From Plectrocnemia conspersa (Eukaryota > Arthropoda > Insecta > Trichoptera > Polycentropodidae), in contig VTFK01000024.1 in NCBI GenBank assembly GCA_009617715.1, positions 806,001 through 870,000 on the forward strand: a DNA stretch of 64,000 nucleotides. Direction: 5' to 3'. Shown piece by piece: positions 22,801-35,899 of the stretch. Each line of letters opens with the position of its first letter. Within the stretch, counting starts at the first letter, position 1. Under the pieces are notes generated by a model. That model searched no databases, was not told the origin of the DNA, and saw nothing but the letters and a program-made list of their open reading frames with translations. The position numbers and the translations under genes are program-made.

Positions 22801-23569
22801 TGCTAACTGCTTTCCGCTCTCTTAACGAAAAAGGGGGAACTCGTCTCAAATACGTCTTTGAAACTTAATTCAACGAAATTAAATGTCTCGGTGGTGGAAA
22901 AGTGATAGTTAATGATGCAGGAGATTGAATAGATTCGATAGTATTGCCAAGTATCATAATACATATACGTGCTTAGACTTACGTACCAGTTTATTTTATT
23001 AATTAATTGCTGTGTCTTATACTGAGTTATTTTATTCAATTATAACTTAATTTTTCTGTTAAAAATTGTGGCACAAATAATTTTCGACTAAAATATCAAA
23101 GTACTATGCTCTATTTGCGTTAACACAGTCAGTACGAGAGCTATCCATTTCATCATTAATTCATAATTAAGAAAGAGATGGCATATTTGGGTTTACGCCC
23201 CTACCTAAATCAGGTTTGAAAATTATTTTTAGATTGTAACATAATTTCCTTTAATGTGTATTTTGATTAAATTATATTAATTTGAAAGAGACACGTTACA
23301 AAAAATCATATTGTGAAACATAGCGTAAACTTTATAGTAGTAAAGTACTAGTAAAAACATATAAATAGCATAGGTAGTGAGACACCAGATCAATAATAAA
23401 ATCTGCTATTGACTTTCCAGTTGTCACTTAACACACAAATAAAACTGTGAAGCTACTGTTGCAAGATGATAACGCCTCTCAATGAATGTACTATTATTGA
23501 GCAGCGATTGTACGATTTTTTGATCAATAAATTTTGACAGAAAAAAAGATCCAATAATGCAGAGATTTT

Positions 23570-24210
23570 TTTTGTTTTTGTTTTGGGCCGCACGCGCTAA
23601 CGCCATCGTCAGCGGCAATATGGCAATGCGCAGGTGTCGGCGTACCTTTATCGAGTTGGCGCCTGCGCGTTGTCATGTTACTACTTTGCGCAGCAGCAAA
23701 CGCAATTCTCCATTAAGCTCGAGGCGATTTAGAACTACCCACAAAATACAAACAGTGGCGTCACATTCATGTGACTGTTGTGCCCGACCTTTCATCGGTC
23801 GATTTAAGTGGCTACCCCTCCTCTCCCTCTGATCGACCTCAGAGTTTATGAAGACTTGCGGGTCGATCGGCGGGGCACCTGTCCAGGTAGGGGCGAAACC
23901 GCGACGCCGGGTCCGGCTGCGGGTAACCGTCGGCCGCCACCGCAGATGGGAAGTTGGCGCCGCCGCACCGGGAGGTGGCCAAACCTCTAACTATCGGCCG
24001 ACCCGACCGACTTGTCCTCGCACCGCACTTGCGGCTCATTTTTGACCGCCGGACCAAGTAAACACGCGCCCACCAGCCCCGCAAACTATCGATTCGTTTT
24101 TCCCGCGATGGCCGCGGCCCGGCGCGCGAGTGCCGTTCCGGTCCTGCCCGTGGATCATGCGGTACAGGTACCGGCTGACCGGTAATACCATTCCGAAGCT
24201 CCATAGTCTA
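23570..24210. promoter_or_regulatory. CpG-rich candidate regulatory block or promoter
   Basis: The most GC-rich part is 23850-24170, dense in CpG. Overlapping open frames occur on both strands (up to 121 codons), as expected where stop codons are rare. None looks like a known domain and their G/P/R-rich composition is typical of translated CpG islands. It lies about 4.6 kb downstream of the Runx exon, inside its intron if that gene continues leftward. Confidence 0.35.
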
Positions 24211-24235
24211 AAATTACAAGAATTTACAACTTTAT

Positions 24236-24630
24236 ATGACGCGTTTTATGCCACTTTTCATTTTTGCCGGTCGTTCACACTATAACGGACACGAAACGGT
24301 TTTACGATTTTTTGGCTGTTCAAAAAAATTTCGTCAACTTAGAGATCATAAGAAAAATTCACTTCTCGGAAGTCAAGAATTTATTTTCGCTCCTCTACTA
24401 GATTTGCCTACAATCCTCTACTTTTGAGTCGTCTATATGGCCATCCGAGTCGTTGCATTATAATATACTTTATGACGTCGGACACCTGATACAAATCAAC
24501 GTTTATTCGAATAGACAAAGAAGCATCATCGCAACTAGACTCGAAAATATTCCTCAAAACTATTTGCACGAAAACCTGCATGAATTATTTTATGTTTTAA
24601 AGGGACATGCTCTTTTTCAGCTTTAGTATT
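24236..24630 (+). other. Unidentified block with possible coding remnant
   Basis: After a 63-codon frame (24236-24427), a different plus-strand frame stays open for about 73 codons up to a stop near 24627 without an ATG start. It includes YDVGHLIQINVY and HENLHELFYVLKGHALFQ. Codon use and residue mix look protein-like, but I cannot place it in a family. It could be an exon or a transposon remnant. Confidence 0.3.
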
Positions 24631-24689
24631 CTTAGCAATTTAAGCTGTAGCAATGTATAATGATTTTATTTTGTAGTGCATATTTTTTA

Positions 24690-25235
24690 CCATTACTTCC
24701 CCCCAACTCTTAAAGTCTCTAAATTGATTGGTATTACTAAAGACCATAAATAATATCGCGACGGTTCTCTCGACGGCTGATATTGCTCGCGATAGCCCAG
24801 GTAGGAGGTACTGCCTAGCATATCCAAGCGAAAGTCCAACTTGGTAACGAGATGACAGTAGCATGATATCAAAGTATTGGCTTCTGGTTTTTGAGCGAAC
24901 GAAAAAATCACATATAATTGTCACCGACCTAATTGCCACACAATCACATTAAAACAGACACAAATGCCGCGTCCAGGGCAAATGAACAATTAATGAATAT
25001 CATGAATACTGACCCACCGCAAGAATGTGTATATATAACAAGGTTAAGGAATAGATCGGTAGTTACGGAAAATTCCTGACCATCCATGACTGGAGCATTT
25101 ATAGCCGAAATATAGAAAAGTAAATCGCAATGTATATATTTAATTGAATATGCATATTGCCAAGTTTGCGATAAGGCATCGAAGCTGCTCGGTTTCGTTA
25201 TGCGGAGCGCGTGTTACTTGAATAATTTATTGGCG
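24690..25235. promoter_or_regulatory. GC-balanced candidate enhancer block
   Basis: Mixed-composition block with GCCCAGGTAG, TGATATCAAAG, GCGATAAGG (GATA-like) and CCACCGCAAG (reverse strand TTGCGGTGG, a Runx-type TGCGGT core). It ends abruptly at a T run at 25250. Regulatory role is inferred from composition and motifs only. Confidence 0.3.
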
Positions 25236-25249
25236 ATTTGCGTTTATAA

Positions 25250-26110
25250 TTTTTTTTTTTTTTGATTTAGCCGTTATACAAATAAGAACTTTATTCAATA
25301 CTTTATGTTGCTTTTTTAAAGAATATGTTTTACTTTTATTACAAACTGCTTTGTATTTTTTTTATATCCAAAGTAAAGTTTATGTATTAAAGAAGTTTTT
25401 ATCATAGAAATTTATATTATTAAAATATTTTTAAAATAGGATATTTTATTTTAAAACAAAATGAAAAAATCTAAAGCAGTTTTAAATAAAAGTAATTAAT
25501 TAAGTCAACAAAAAATAATAATTCAAGTCTTATGTAACTAAGCTGAGTGGCGATCGATCAACTTTGTTTTTCTATTAAATTTCCATTATTATTGCATTTT
25601 TTGTGTTCAATTTAGAAATATATAAAGTTATTATTTAATAAATATATATTTTTATCATTGGATTAGGAGTTGTATATTTAATAATAGTTTAATCTGTTTT
25701 TTATTACACTTATTTTATTAAAAAATTACTTCCCGGAATCCCAGGATAAACAAGTATCTAATATGAGAATTTTTAGTACTTCTAAAAATATATGTGCAAA
25801 ATTAAAAAAAAATGTATTTAATTTTTGGCAAAAAACATGTATTTAATTTTTTGCAAAAAAATGTATAAACTAGCGAAAATTTTAAAAATTATATACCGTC
25901 TTATACAAAAAAATAATACAGTGTGGAAAGCCGAATAAAAATCCGAATAATAATTCCATCTAAAAATAAAATAAATCGCCATTGTAAAATGAATTTTATT
26001 TAAATATAATTAATATTTAAATTTTATTTTTTCAACATAAAATTAAATGTCAATTTTATTTGTTTATTTATGAGGTTACTATTTTAAAAATATAATAAAA
26101 AAAAAAGAAT
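25250..26110. other. AT-rich noncoding stretch
   Basis: Poly-A/T rich, with no frames or elements seen. Confidence 0.6.
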
Positions 26111-26114
26111 CGAT

Positions 26115-26186
26115 TGACCCCGACGTGATTTGAACACGCAACCTTCTGATCTGGAGTCAGACGCGCTACCGTTGCGCCACGGAGTC
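26115..26186 (-). tRNA. tRNA-Trp (anticodon CCA)
   Basis: Minus-strand cloverleaf: acceptor GACTCCG pairs with CGGGGTC (one T:G wobble), anticodon loop CTCCAGA gives CCA, T arm with GTTCAAATC, discriminator A. The body matches the conserved insect tRNA-Trp. On its strand, several short T runs in AT-rich DNA follow the gene and can terminate pol III. Confidence 0.95.
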
Positions 26187-26849
26187 TTGTAGGAACGTAA
26201 GTACTATTTTTCGAAGACTGTGCATAATCTTTATGATAGTGATTAACTTTACAATTATATGACCTCGAATATTTTGCAACATAAACACTAATACCTGCTA
26301 CTTGCTTAATTAATATACCAATGCCAAATAAAATATTCTTAATAATATTATTTTCATATTAAATTACTGTTTTTTTTAATTAATAATAAAACAAATTAAA
26401 ATATTATTTCTTTGACAAAAGCGAATATATTACTATACGCAAATTAAAATTTCGTTAGAAAGTTGTTACACAGTATCGAATGTAAGTTTGTATAATTTGT
26501 ACATATGTTTTTTATTTGTTATTACAAATCTGATTTCCCTAAGCGTCATGATGACCAAAATACAACTCACACTTATTAGAAAAGGTGCGAAAAAATCTCA
26601 GATAATTGTACATACTTATTTTTATTACTACTATTTCACTGCTATTGTAATAGATATCACAGCATTCACTAAATCTAATGTTATCAATTTGTCTACTACT
26701 GAATTCTACATATAACTAACATTTTAATCAGCCAGTGAATTTACTCCAACATTTTAGATTTTGAAAAATCATTGGTAGCATAATTTCTACAGAATATCAT
26801 TGTGTCTAGCGATCAGCTCATCAGAACAATGCTTGTAAATTGTACAAAT

Positions 26850-27748
26850 TTATTTCGAAAAACTTACGGTGGGCTACGTCTATTTTATAGTCGACATAAA
26901 CATCCATCCGAGCAAGTAATTCGAATAACCATGGATTGTTTTCGGACAACGCATACTCTAATTGATAATTCACATCCGTAGGGACCTCGTACAGTGCGCA
27001 CTGAAGAAATTGTTTCTGTTGTGCCATCGATTCGCCGTCGTGTATAGCAATTGGAGTTGTTTACATCCACTTAATGGAAGATTTTGCGATAAGATATTGG
27101 CTTACGAGCTCACAATATTTAGCTCGTGCAAGAATTGAAGGCGTTTGACGTACGTTCGGTGAATGGATCAAAACGAAATTGCTCTTGATCCTCATTTTCA
27201 CCACAAAATTTTGTTCAGCGATGAGGCTCATTTTAGGTTGAATTGCTAAGTCAACAAGTAAGATTGACACATTTGGAGTGAAGAAAATTCACGTGCCATT
27301 ATTGAGACGCCGTTACATCCACAAAAAGTCATTTTATGGGCTGGTATAATCATTGGTACATATTTTTCCAAAAATAATGCTGGCCAGAACGTTACATTTA
27401 ATTGAGAGCGCTATAGATCCATGATAATAATTGAATGCCATTATTGTGGAAGAGCTTTGGTTTCAACAAGACGGCGCAATATACCATTTTTACAAATTAT
27501 TTAAAGAAATGAGCGAATAATTTCGCGTAATGGACCTGTGGCCTTCAAGATCGTGATATTTAGCACCTTTGGAGTATTTTATGTGGGGATATGTGAAGTC
27601 GCTAATGTACGCCGATAAGCCAGAAACGATGAACAACTTGGAAGTCAACATTCGTCGCGTTATTATCGATATACGACCCCAGCTGCTTGAAAAAGTAGTC
27701 GAAAATTTGACTTTCAGATTGTACTCATATGCCCGAAATTATATTTAA
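26850..27748 (+). pseudogene. mariner/Tc-like transposase relic (long insect family)
   Basis: Translation in shifting frames follows a common insect Tc1/mariner-related transposase. A GPRTVRTEE linker lies near 26980. KILFSDEAHF-type FSDEAHFRLN has the first catalytic Asp codon at 27220-27222, and WSEENSRAI follows. WFQQDGA has the second at 27470-27472. The C-terminal stretch WGYVKSLMYADKPETM through NIRRVI runs to a stop at 27746-27748. The N-terminal domain is largely missing and there are several frameshifts and stops, including one near 27250. Dead copy, inserted in the presumed Runx intron 1.1 kb from the exon. Confidence 0.85.
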
Positions 27749-27749
27749 A

Positions 27750-28285
27750 CACTAATGGTATGAAATTATCTTTCTAATGAAGCTAATTTTATGGCCATTA
27801 ACACGATTTTTCTTTTTAAAGTTCTATATCCCTAAAAAAACTCCATTTAATTAGCAAGTTTTTTAGTATTTGACTATTTTACGATTTTTTTAATGATTTT
27901 CATATTAAAACTATCCGATATAAATTTACCTTTATTTGTATTTAATTTTATTATCATATGAACCGTTGACTTTGAAAGTGAGGCAAGTCCATTTTGTTAA
28001 AAAAAGAGTTAGAGCTATATTTCATTAGAAATTATCTTAAAATGTTTGTTTTTATAATATAAAAAACAGTGTATATTTTTAACTAGTAATTTATTTTGGT
28101 AAATGATATTAATTTTTTGTTGATTTTGAAAGTAAGACAAGTACAATCAAAATAAAATAATTTTAATAAAAATTGAAAAGCGTACTATGTTAATTAGTTT
28201 TCATAGTTACGAGGAAACAAAATAATGATTTTTTTTAAATCTTACAGACTAATGGTTTTACACAGAACTTTGCTAAAAGAATAAT
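27750..28285. other. AT-rich noncoding stretch
   Basis: A GACTTTGAAAGTGAGGCAAGT word (27969-27989) has a near copy at 28122-28142 (GATTTTGAAAGTAAGACAAG), so part of it may be a small tandem duplication of about 150 bp. No gene seen. Confidence 0.5.
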
Positions 28286-28289
28286 GCGA

Positions 28290-28722
28290 CCGAAAAATTA
28301 CAGGGGAACGTAAAGGACTTGCAGTTTTAAATATTATTTAGGTATCAAAGAAGCAAAATATTTAATATGCAAAAGATTTTTTTAGATACATTTAATATAT
28401 CTAAAGAAAGAGTGGACCTTCCTATCAATGCAACAAAATTTTGAAGAAGATTTTCGTGGTAGAATGGAAGGTTCTTCTAGAAAACCAATGAGAAGAAGTA
28501 AAACGCGTAAAGGAACACATTGAAAGTTTTCCTCAATCAGAAAGCCATTATACATGGACTCACAATCCAAATAGAATATATTTAAACTTTGAATTGAACA
28601 TATTAAAAATGTACAATTTATACGTCCATAAATGTAAGGAAAATAACACAAGTTATGTTATGGAGAAAATATATGTAATTTTTCCGATTCAAATAAACCG
28701 ACAAACTATAATATATACATAG
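28290..28722 (+). pseudogene. Fragment of an uncharacterised transposon-associated insect protein
   Basis: From 28492 a frame stays open to the stop at 28720-28722. It encodes VKEHIESFPQSESHY, followed by an IYLNFELNILKMYNLYV segment. I recognise this spacing (HI-SFP--ESHY-R------YL---L---KMY-LY) from a widespread, multi-copy protein in insect genomes whose activity I cannot name. Upstream in other frames are YYLGIKEAKYLICKRFF and DTFNISKERV pieces, which are the preceding section of the same protein, separated by a frameshift and a stop near 28488. N- and C-terminal parts are absent. Only 94 bp separate it from the Runx splice donor. Confidence 0.65.
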
Positions 28723-28726
28723 TTTA

Positions 28727-29420
<694 letters not shown>

Positions 29421-29429
29421 TGTTGAATC

Positions 29430-30285
29430 TGGCGTATAAAATAATATGTTTAAATTCTGGTTCAAAAAAATCACCGTAACGTTTTATTCACTAGATTTTA
29501 ATTATTATAAAAAATATTTTAGAGTCATCTGTTTTTAATCGTTTTGTTGATATGTTGCATGATTTTAATTTTTAAACACCTATAAGAAAAATAAATTATA
29601 TGAAATACTTTTTTTTAAACTTAGTATTGACACAAAATTCGAATAAAAATTATGGATTTTTTTCTAACGGCATCTTATGGTACAAGTTAAAACAAATTAT
29701 TTTTAAATATGTACATAAATTAAGGTTTATATTAAAGAGTGAATAAATTTGAATTCATTTTTTGTTAAAAACTGCTTTTTCATTTAAAATATAGGGATGA
29801 ATTCGTAACGTATATATTAGGACGCATAAATAATAGGTATATATAAATATTGAATTTTCTCGCTGTGTGACGATTCTTAGTAAAAAAGTGTCTTTAAATT
29901 TTTTCACAATGCGGCATGTTTTTTAATTAAATAAAATATTAATATGTTATCTAAAAATGTAAAACAAAAATTCAGACCGTGTCAAAAAATTTTTTTTATT
30001 AATAATTCTGAAGAATATTTTTTTTTTCATTTTTAATTTTATTTATAACAATTCATAATTTTATTATTCTTCTTTAGCTAAAAATATATTTAATGTAACA
30101 CAACATATTTTCTTAACAATATTTACTTAAATATTGATTTTATTTAGGAAAAGGTGTACATATTGTATATAATTAAGCATTCTGGTTTCTCAATGTTTAT
30201 TATTTTTTATTTGACAAAGAAAAAAATATGTAATATATAGTTTGTGATTAAAATAGTACAGATTATTATTGTAGATATCCCTATA
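29430..30285. other. AT-rich noncoding stretch
   Basis: No gene or repeat recognised. Confidence 0.55.
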
Positions 30286-30289
30286 TTAT

Positions 30290-30720
30290 TGATGATCGTT
30301 GAAAAGAGCAAACTATAAAATAATGATGATTTAATATATTTGACATGAAAACTCGAATGGCTAGAAATGATCTACTTCGATTGATTACAGAGCGTCTAAT
30401 TATAAAGTAATTTAGAGTTTTCGTATTTATACCCAAATCGTACAAAAAAATTTCAATAACATGTGCTAACAAGAATGAGAACGTTAAAACAAGACTCAAG
30501 TTCACCGATAGAGAAATTTTAATAGTCCCCATACATTTTTTCAATCTGCCGCTTTTCTATTTATTTGATTATTAATTTATTTATTAGATTGCCAAAGCAA
30601 AGATAAGGCTGATTAGGGTAGTTAAGAAAGTTGTAAACAATTTTATGTCATTCAATTACTTCCAACCTCTATTTACAGCTTTCAAGAAAGCATGCATATT
30701 TTCAAATATCTTGCATCTCT
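30290..30720 (-). repeat. Repeat family A, single inverted copy
   Basis: The reverse complement carries the same ordered words as the tandem array at 8870-10125: TTTGCTTTGGCAATCTAA, TGTATGGGG (near 30536), ACGATTTGGGTATAAAT and GTAATCAATCGAAGTAGATC. Its left end lies near 30290. Confidence 0.8.
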
Positions 30721-31284
30721 TCTTATGCAGCGATTATAAAACATTTTAAAATATTTGTATTAATTTAATTGTTAAATATTGAGAAAGAAATAAGAAAGAA
30801 TTAAAATTCTAGAGAAATAAGCAAACTTTTATAGAAATGAGAATTTAAAATTTTGCATTTATCTCGAAATATTCTTGAAAAATATTTTTTGAGAATAATC
30901 ACTATATATAATACACAATTTAAGATGAACATTATTCAATTATAAAATACAGAACCATTGATATTTTTAAATTCAGATTACTATAATTTTAAGAATCTTT
31001 AGGGATCCGATTATTTTGCAAAATTGCGCACACGAAAATTCCACAAAACGAAAATTCTGAATATATGCGATTGTTTGTTTGTTAATTATATTTTATTATA
31101 ATATATATATATATAAATAAATAAATTATAGTAAGTGTATCATACAAATGTAAATTACTTATATAATTGTAAAATATTTTTATAACATAATATTTTTTAA
31201 TTAAAATCATATTAACATATGTTATAGTTTCATATTGATAGGTTCATGAAATTATTGTGAATAAAATGATTTTTAATTACTAAC

Positions 31285-31830
31285 TTATTACCAATCATCG
31301 AAAATACCCCATAAGCTGAATATCCTCATTTCAATGATTCCTTTTGACAATCGCACAAATCGTCTTCCGTGTCTTATTACCCACACCAACCCTGTGAAAA
31401 CTGCGTTTATACCCCGAATGCAATCACGCACCCGCCGAATGCACAGGCGTCTACTAGATGTTAGGGGTGTATGGTGGTGTAGGTATATCACGTCATAAAA
31501 TCACCCCCTCGTGACGCGCCGTGAATGACAGACGGCGAGAGTGCACGTGGGACGCGTGCACGTGCACGTTGCTAGGAAACCGCTTCGCACTTGACACCGC
31601 TTCGCCGTCACGGCAAAAATGTAGCCCAGTGGCCTTGCCACACTTTTTTTCGCTGAATGAAAAGTTTTCCACCCCCGGGTGGATGGGGTGGCGATTTTTA
31701 CGCGACGCCGGGGGCTGGAAATGAGTGAAAAGGGGTGAATGGGAACATCAACAAACCGGCGCCGGCCGGCGAAAAAATCGGCCGACTTCGAATGGGGGTG
31801 GATTTTTTTAGTATTTATTTTCGGCGAAAA
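31285..31830. promoter_or_regulatory. GC-rich candidate regulatory block
   Basis: GC- and CpG-rich island with CACGTGGGAC, GTGCACGTGCACGTTGC (E-box cluster near 31545-31570) and CCGGCGCCGGCCGGCG (about 31757). It lies 2 kb upstream of the Runx exon on the minus strand. Overlapping frames of 65-110 codons show no known domain. A promoter or proximal enhancer of the Runx gene is plausible. Confidence 0.4.
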
Positions 31831-31979
31831 CACGTGTTTGATCTATACAACCTTAATAATCGCGTTTGCGAGCTGTGTTTTGTTTATTTTGAATATGGCG
31901 GATTTATTGATGTGTGTAGGATTTTATGCCAAATGACTTTTATATTTCATGTTCAATATTGCCATTTTATGGTATAACA

Positions 31980-34735
31980 ATACTCCAATTTACGTTTGTT
32001 TTAAATACAATATTAAAAAATACATAAGCCGTAATACAAATAAATAAATACTATACTCAGTAAAAAGTCTTTCATAGAGCAATTTAATATCGGAAATATG
32101 TTTTTTTATAGTTGTAAATATCAATAATATGTATTAGGAGTATTTGTACCATCATGTAAAAATGGGTCATTTAATGATTGAAATAAAACTTATGTTTTTA
32201 GCTGTAGAATAATCATCAAAAATTTTAATACTTGAGATTCTTTCCAGTTAGGTATTGAATGACAATGAATGAGAAAAATACTCAAATTAACCTTAATATG
32301 TTGATTAGTTAAAGGTGTTTTTTTATAATACTAAAGATACAATTTAAAAAAATAACTTCATGGTCTTCTTTCTTAATAAAAAAAAAACATGAGGAACGAG
32401 TAGCATTAAAAAAAGTAAGTTTAAAAAATAAGACAGTCTTAGATATTCTTATTAGTAAATTATCTATTTTCATAATTTATAACCCTATAGAAAAATAAAA
32501 ATTTGTATGTTTTGAATATTTTCTATATATTGCTAATTTTTACAAAAAAATATAAAAAATATTAGGCGAAGAAAAAAACAGTTAAACAAACAGTTAATGC
32601 AAAAAATTTTTGTCGAAAACTTAATAAAAACAATAAAAAATGTAATTTTCACCATTAACAAAATTAAAAATTTATTATTGCTCCATACATATTATATTTT
32701 TATTTTAGATAAAATATATATAAATTTGTCATTAAAAAATGTTTATCTTTATAAGCTATTCAAAGAAAAATCTAGTTTAACCTAAATAAATATTTTAAAG
32801 CCTTGCTTTTTAGTATTAATATTATTGAGTAAAGAATCAGTTAAATGGATTTATATATTCCTAATATTCTTTATCAGATAAGAAATACCTTCATATTATT
32901 ATTTCTTAATAAAAAAATATAAAAATATATTTAAAATTATAAATATATAATTTTACATACACAAAGGACTAAAAACTGTATCATGTATTTAAGTTTTCTC
33001 AACTATATTACTGGTGAGTTCTGTTTATTTTAACAATATATATAAAATATTGTGCGACAATGAAAAAACTATCACCAAATGACAAAACAACAAAACCAAA
33101 AAAATGCTAAAAAAATTTTTGGTGGAACAAAAAATGCTTTAAACAAAAAATACGTAAATAAAATAAATATCAATATAAATACAATACATTTTTAATTTAT
33201 TTTAGAATATATTTATATTTATCAATTCAGAGAAAATATATATTTTAGACTAACTAAGCATTTTTAAGAATAATTATTAAATATTTTTTTTTTTTACCAT
33301 TAAAATTAAAGTAAAAAGTTTAATACTACAACTAGTTTTCAAAGTAAATGTTTTTAGAGAGCAAAACAATATTTAGTGTCTTTTAAAATATGAAAAATTT
33401 AATTCAAGAAATATTTTTGCCTAATAAATTTTATTAAATTTAAGAATTAACATTCTTGTGATCTTTATTTATCATAAAAAAATTAGATATAAAATTTTAA
33501 GAACGAGTAATAGTCAAGATTCTTTTAGATAACAAAAAAGACTATTTATTTTAATTAAAAAAAACGGTTGTTTTATATTTTCTGTTATTTTTAAATATAT
33601 TTTTTTGTATAATTTCATTTTTTTTATCTCTTTATATAATTAAAAATTGAGAAAAAATAATGAATATTTATATATACATTAAGTATAATTTGTAAACGAT
33701 ATTTTTTTAAATCAATAAATTAAAAAAAAATATACTTTTTTTATTTATTTTTTATTTTTTCTATCAAATTTTTTTTTAGTTCATTAATTAATTTCTTGAA
33801 CTTATTTTTTTTCTAATTTTAGTATTGTTTTCAATGAAAATTTTTGTAAGAAATGAGATTTTTATCGCAAATGATATTTAAAGCCAACTATAAATAAATA
33901 TTTTTACTTATTGAGAAAACTTTTTAATTTGTGGGTTAGTTTCATTTATAAAATTATATTTATTATTTTTTTAATTCATTAATCTCATATATTTTTTATA
34001 TATTATTTATTTATATATTTTAGTGCTGTTTTAAAAACTATTTTGCAAGAAATAATATTCTTAGAGCCTGTGTATCATAATTATGGGAGAAAAATTACAT
34101 GAATAACTAACAATTACTCAAAAAAACTTAAGCAGTTGATATTTAAAACCTATCTATATAATAAATATTTTTATTTATATGGTTAAGTATTCGGGTTTTT
34201 TTAAGACAATATATGCAATACACAATTTAACCAAACTTTTACAGTAAAATTATATTATACAATTTATTTATTATTAAAACATAGTTTACATTCAAAATAA
34301 TCTACTAATAATAAAAATATAATTTTAAAAACGTGCAAATTTTGTGAATAACGCAGTTTAATGTAACTTTATTATTTATATTTACTTCTAGCTACAATAT
34401 TAATTATCTGTGGTTTACAATACATGACATTATAAATTATGTTTATTAGAATTGTTCTAGTAATATTAAGGTATTTATAATTTTGAAGAAAAATATTAGC
34501 AAATATTATTAGAATTGTAAAGATCTTATTATTTTAATAATTTAAATATATTATATTTAACAATATTGTAAAAGTTTGATTTTAAGTTGCAAAAAACCAA
34601 TAATAGCACTATCAAAAAAATATTAAAATTACTTATAAACAATCTAAATTAAATCACCATTATTAAAAGTACATAATAAGACTCCCTGAATTTAAATATG
34701 ACGTTTAATCAATTTAGAAAACATAAATAGGTTAC
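31980..34735. other. Extremely AT-rich desert
   Basis: The most AT-rich part of the window, with many A or T runs of 6 or more bases and almost no CpG. One 62-codon frame (32597-32785) is K/I/N/L-rich and is what random AT-rich DNA gives. No element recognised. Confidence 0.7.
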
Positions 34736-34739
34736 GTTG

Positions 34740-35480
34740 GGTTAGAATTAGTACGTCATACAATAAATCTCCCACGGGAACTCTCCCCATCTTTATAACG
34801 ATATATCAGGGAATGACAAGAGGGACTAAATATATACATAAACAACACAAAATTAGAAATTATTTCAATAAATTAAGTTCAACCGAAGCGATAAAAATAA
34901 AAACTATTATATAAGTCACGCCCTCAGTAAATGTCATGTTAATATTTAAACATTTTCTGTTAGGCTCTGTATTATATTCTCAAATATCCATTATTTTAAT
35001 TTAAATTTGCTGAGATTAACTTCGTCTATAATACATTAAAGGCTTAGGCGTTATTGTTTCGGTCTCTCCGCAATGTTAAACTTTCCCTAAGACGCTTCAG
35101 AAAGGGGTGTGTTGTGCCTATACACGCCGGGGAATGGATCTTAAGCCCTACGATGGTGCAAATCCATTTTCGGTTCTGAAACACGCCATCGAGACACTTG
35201 TCTTGCGGAATTAAGCGACGACTGACTGCGAAACAATGAGGAGCTTTCGGCTAATCCACGAGCTCTTAGGCAGAAAGCTTATCCGCGGGATAATTTATCA
35301 TGATTGACGTCGGCCGGCGGACAACTATATGTTATAACACTGCTTTTTTCTGAACACGCACTGTATTTACTCATTAACAAACAAGTTCTATTTCTGGATT
35401 TTATGCTACTTTTAAAGACAGTAAAAAGCCCTTTGAGGCTGTTCCGACGCTCCATATTGAGACAACACTGAGTTTATAAA
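34740..35480. promoter_or_regulatory. GC-balanced candidate regulatory block
   Basis: Two less AT-rich patches, the main one at 35040-35340, which has GCCGGCGGACAAC, CATGATTGACGTCGG and several CACGCC words. No open frame over 60 codons. Candidate conserved noncoding element upstream of the Runx exon. Confidence 0.35.
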
Positions 35481-35899
35481 CACGTTTTTATTGAACGATC
35501 TCTGGATATGTACTTGTATATTTAAATGACAATGTTAAAATATTTAGAGTGAATCATTTAATAAAATTTTGGATAATTAAATAAATTACGAACAACACAA
35601 TAAACAATTGTGCCCAAAGCGGATTACATAATCCAAAACATGCACTACCGATTATTAACTATTTGTTATTAACAAAGATACGCTTGCTCAAATAAAATAA
35701 TATGCTTATTAATTAAAATGATTAGTTATTTAAATTTAAAATAAACAATTAGGTTTAGAATACAATGAAACTAAATCATACTTTTATTAAAAAACTTAGC
35801 ATGTTGATATTTAAAAAAAAAAATATACACAATTTATACAATAATTTTAAAGAAAATTACTAGAATAATTTAATTTGATTTTAATACACATATAAATAT

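Noticed and set aside
23557..24204. Several overlapping 60-121-codon frames
   Set aside because: Composition follows the CpG-rich block; no conserved motif; frames compete on both strands.
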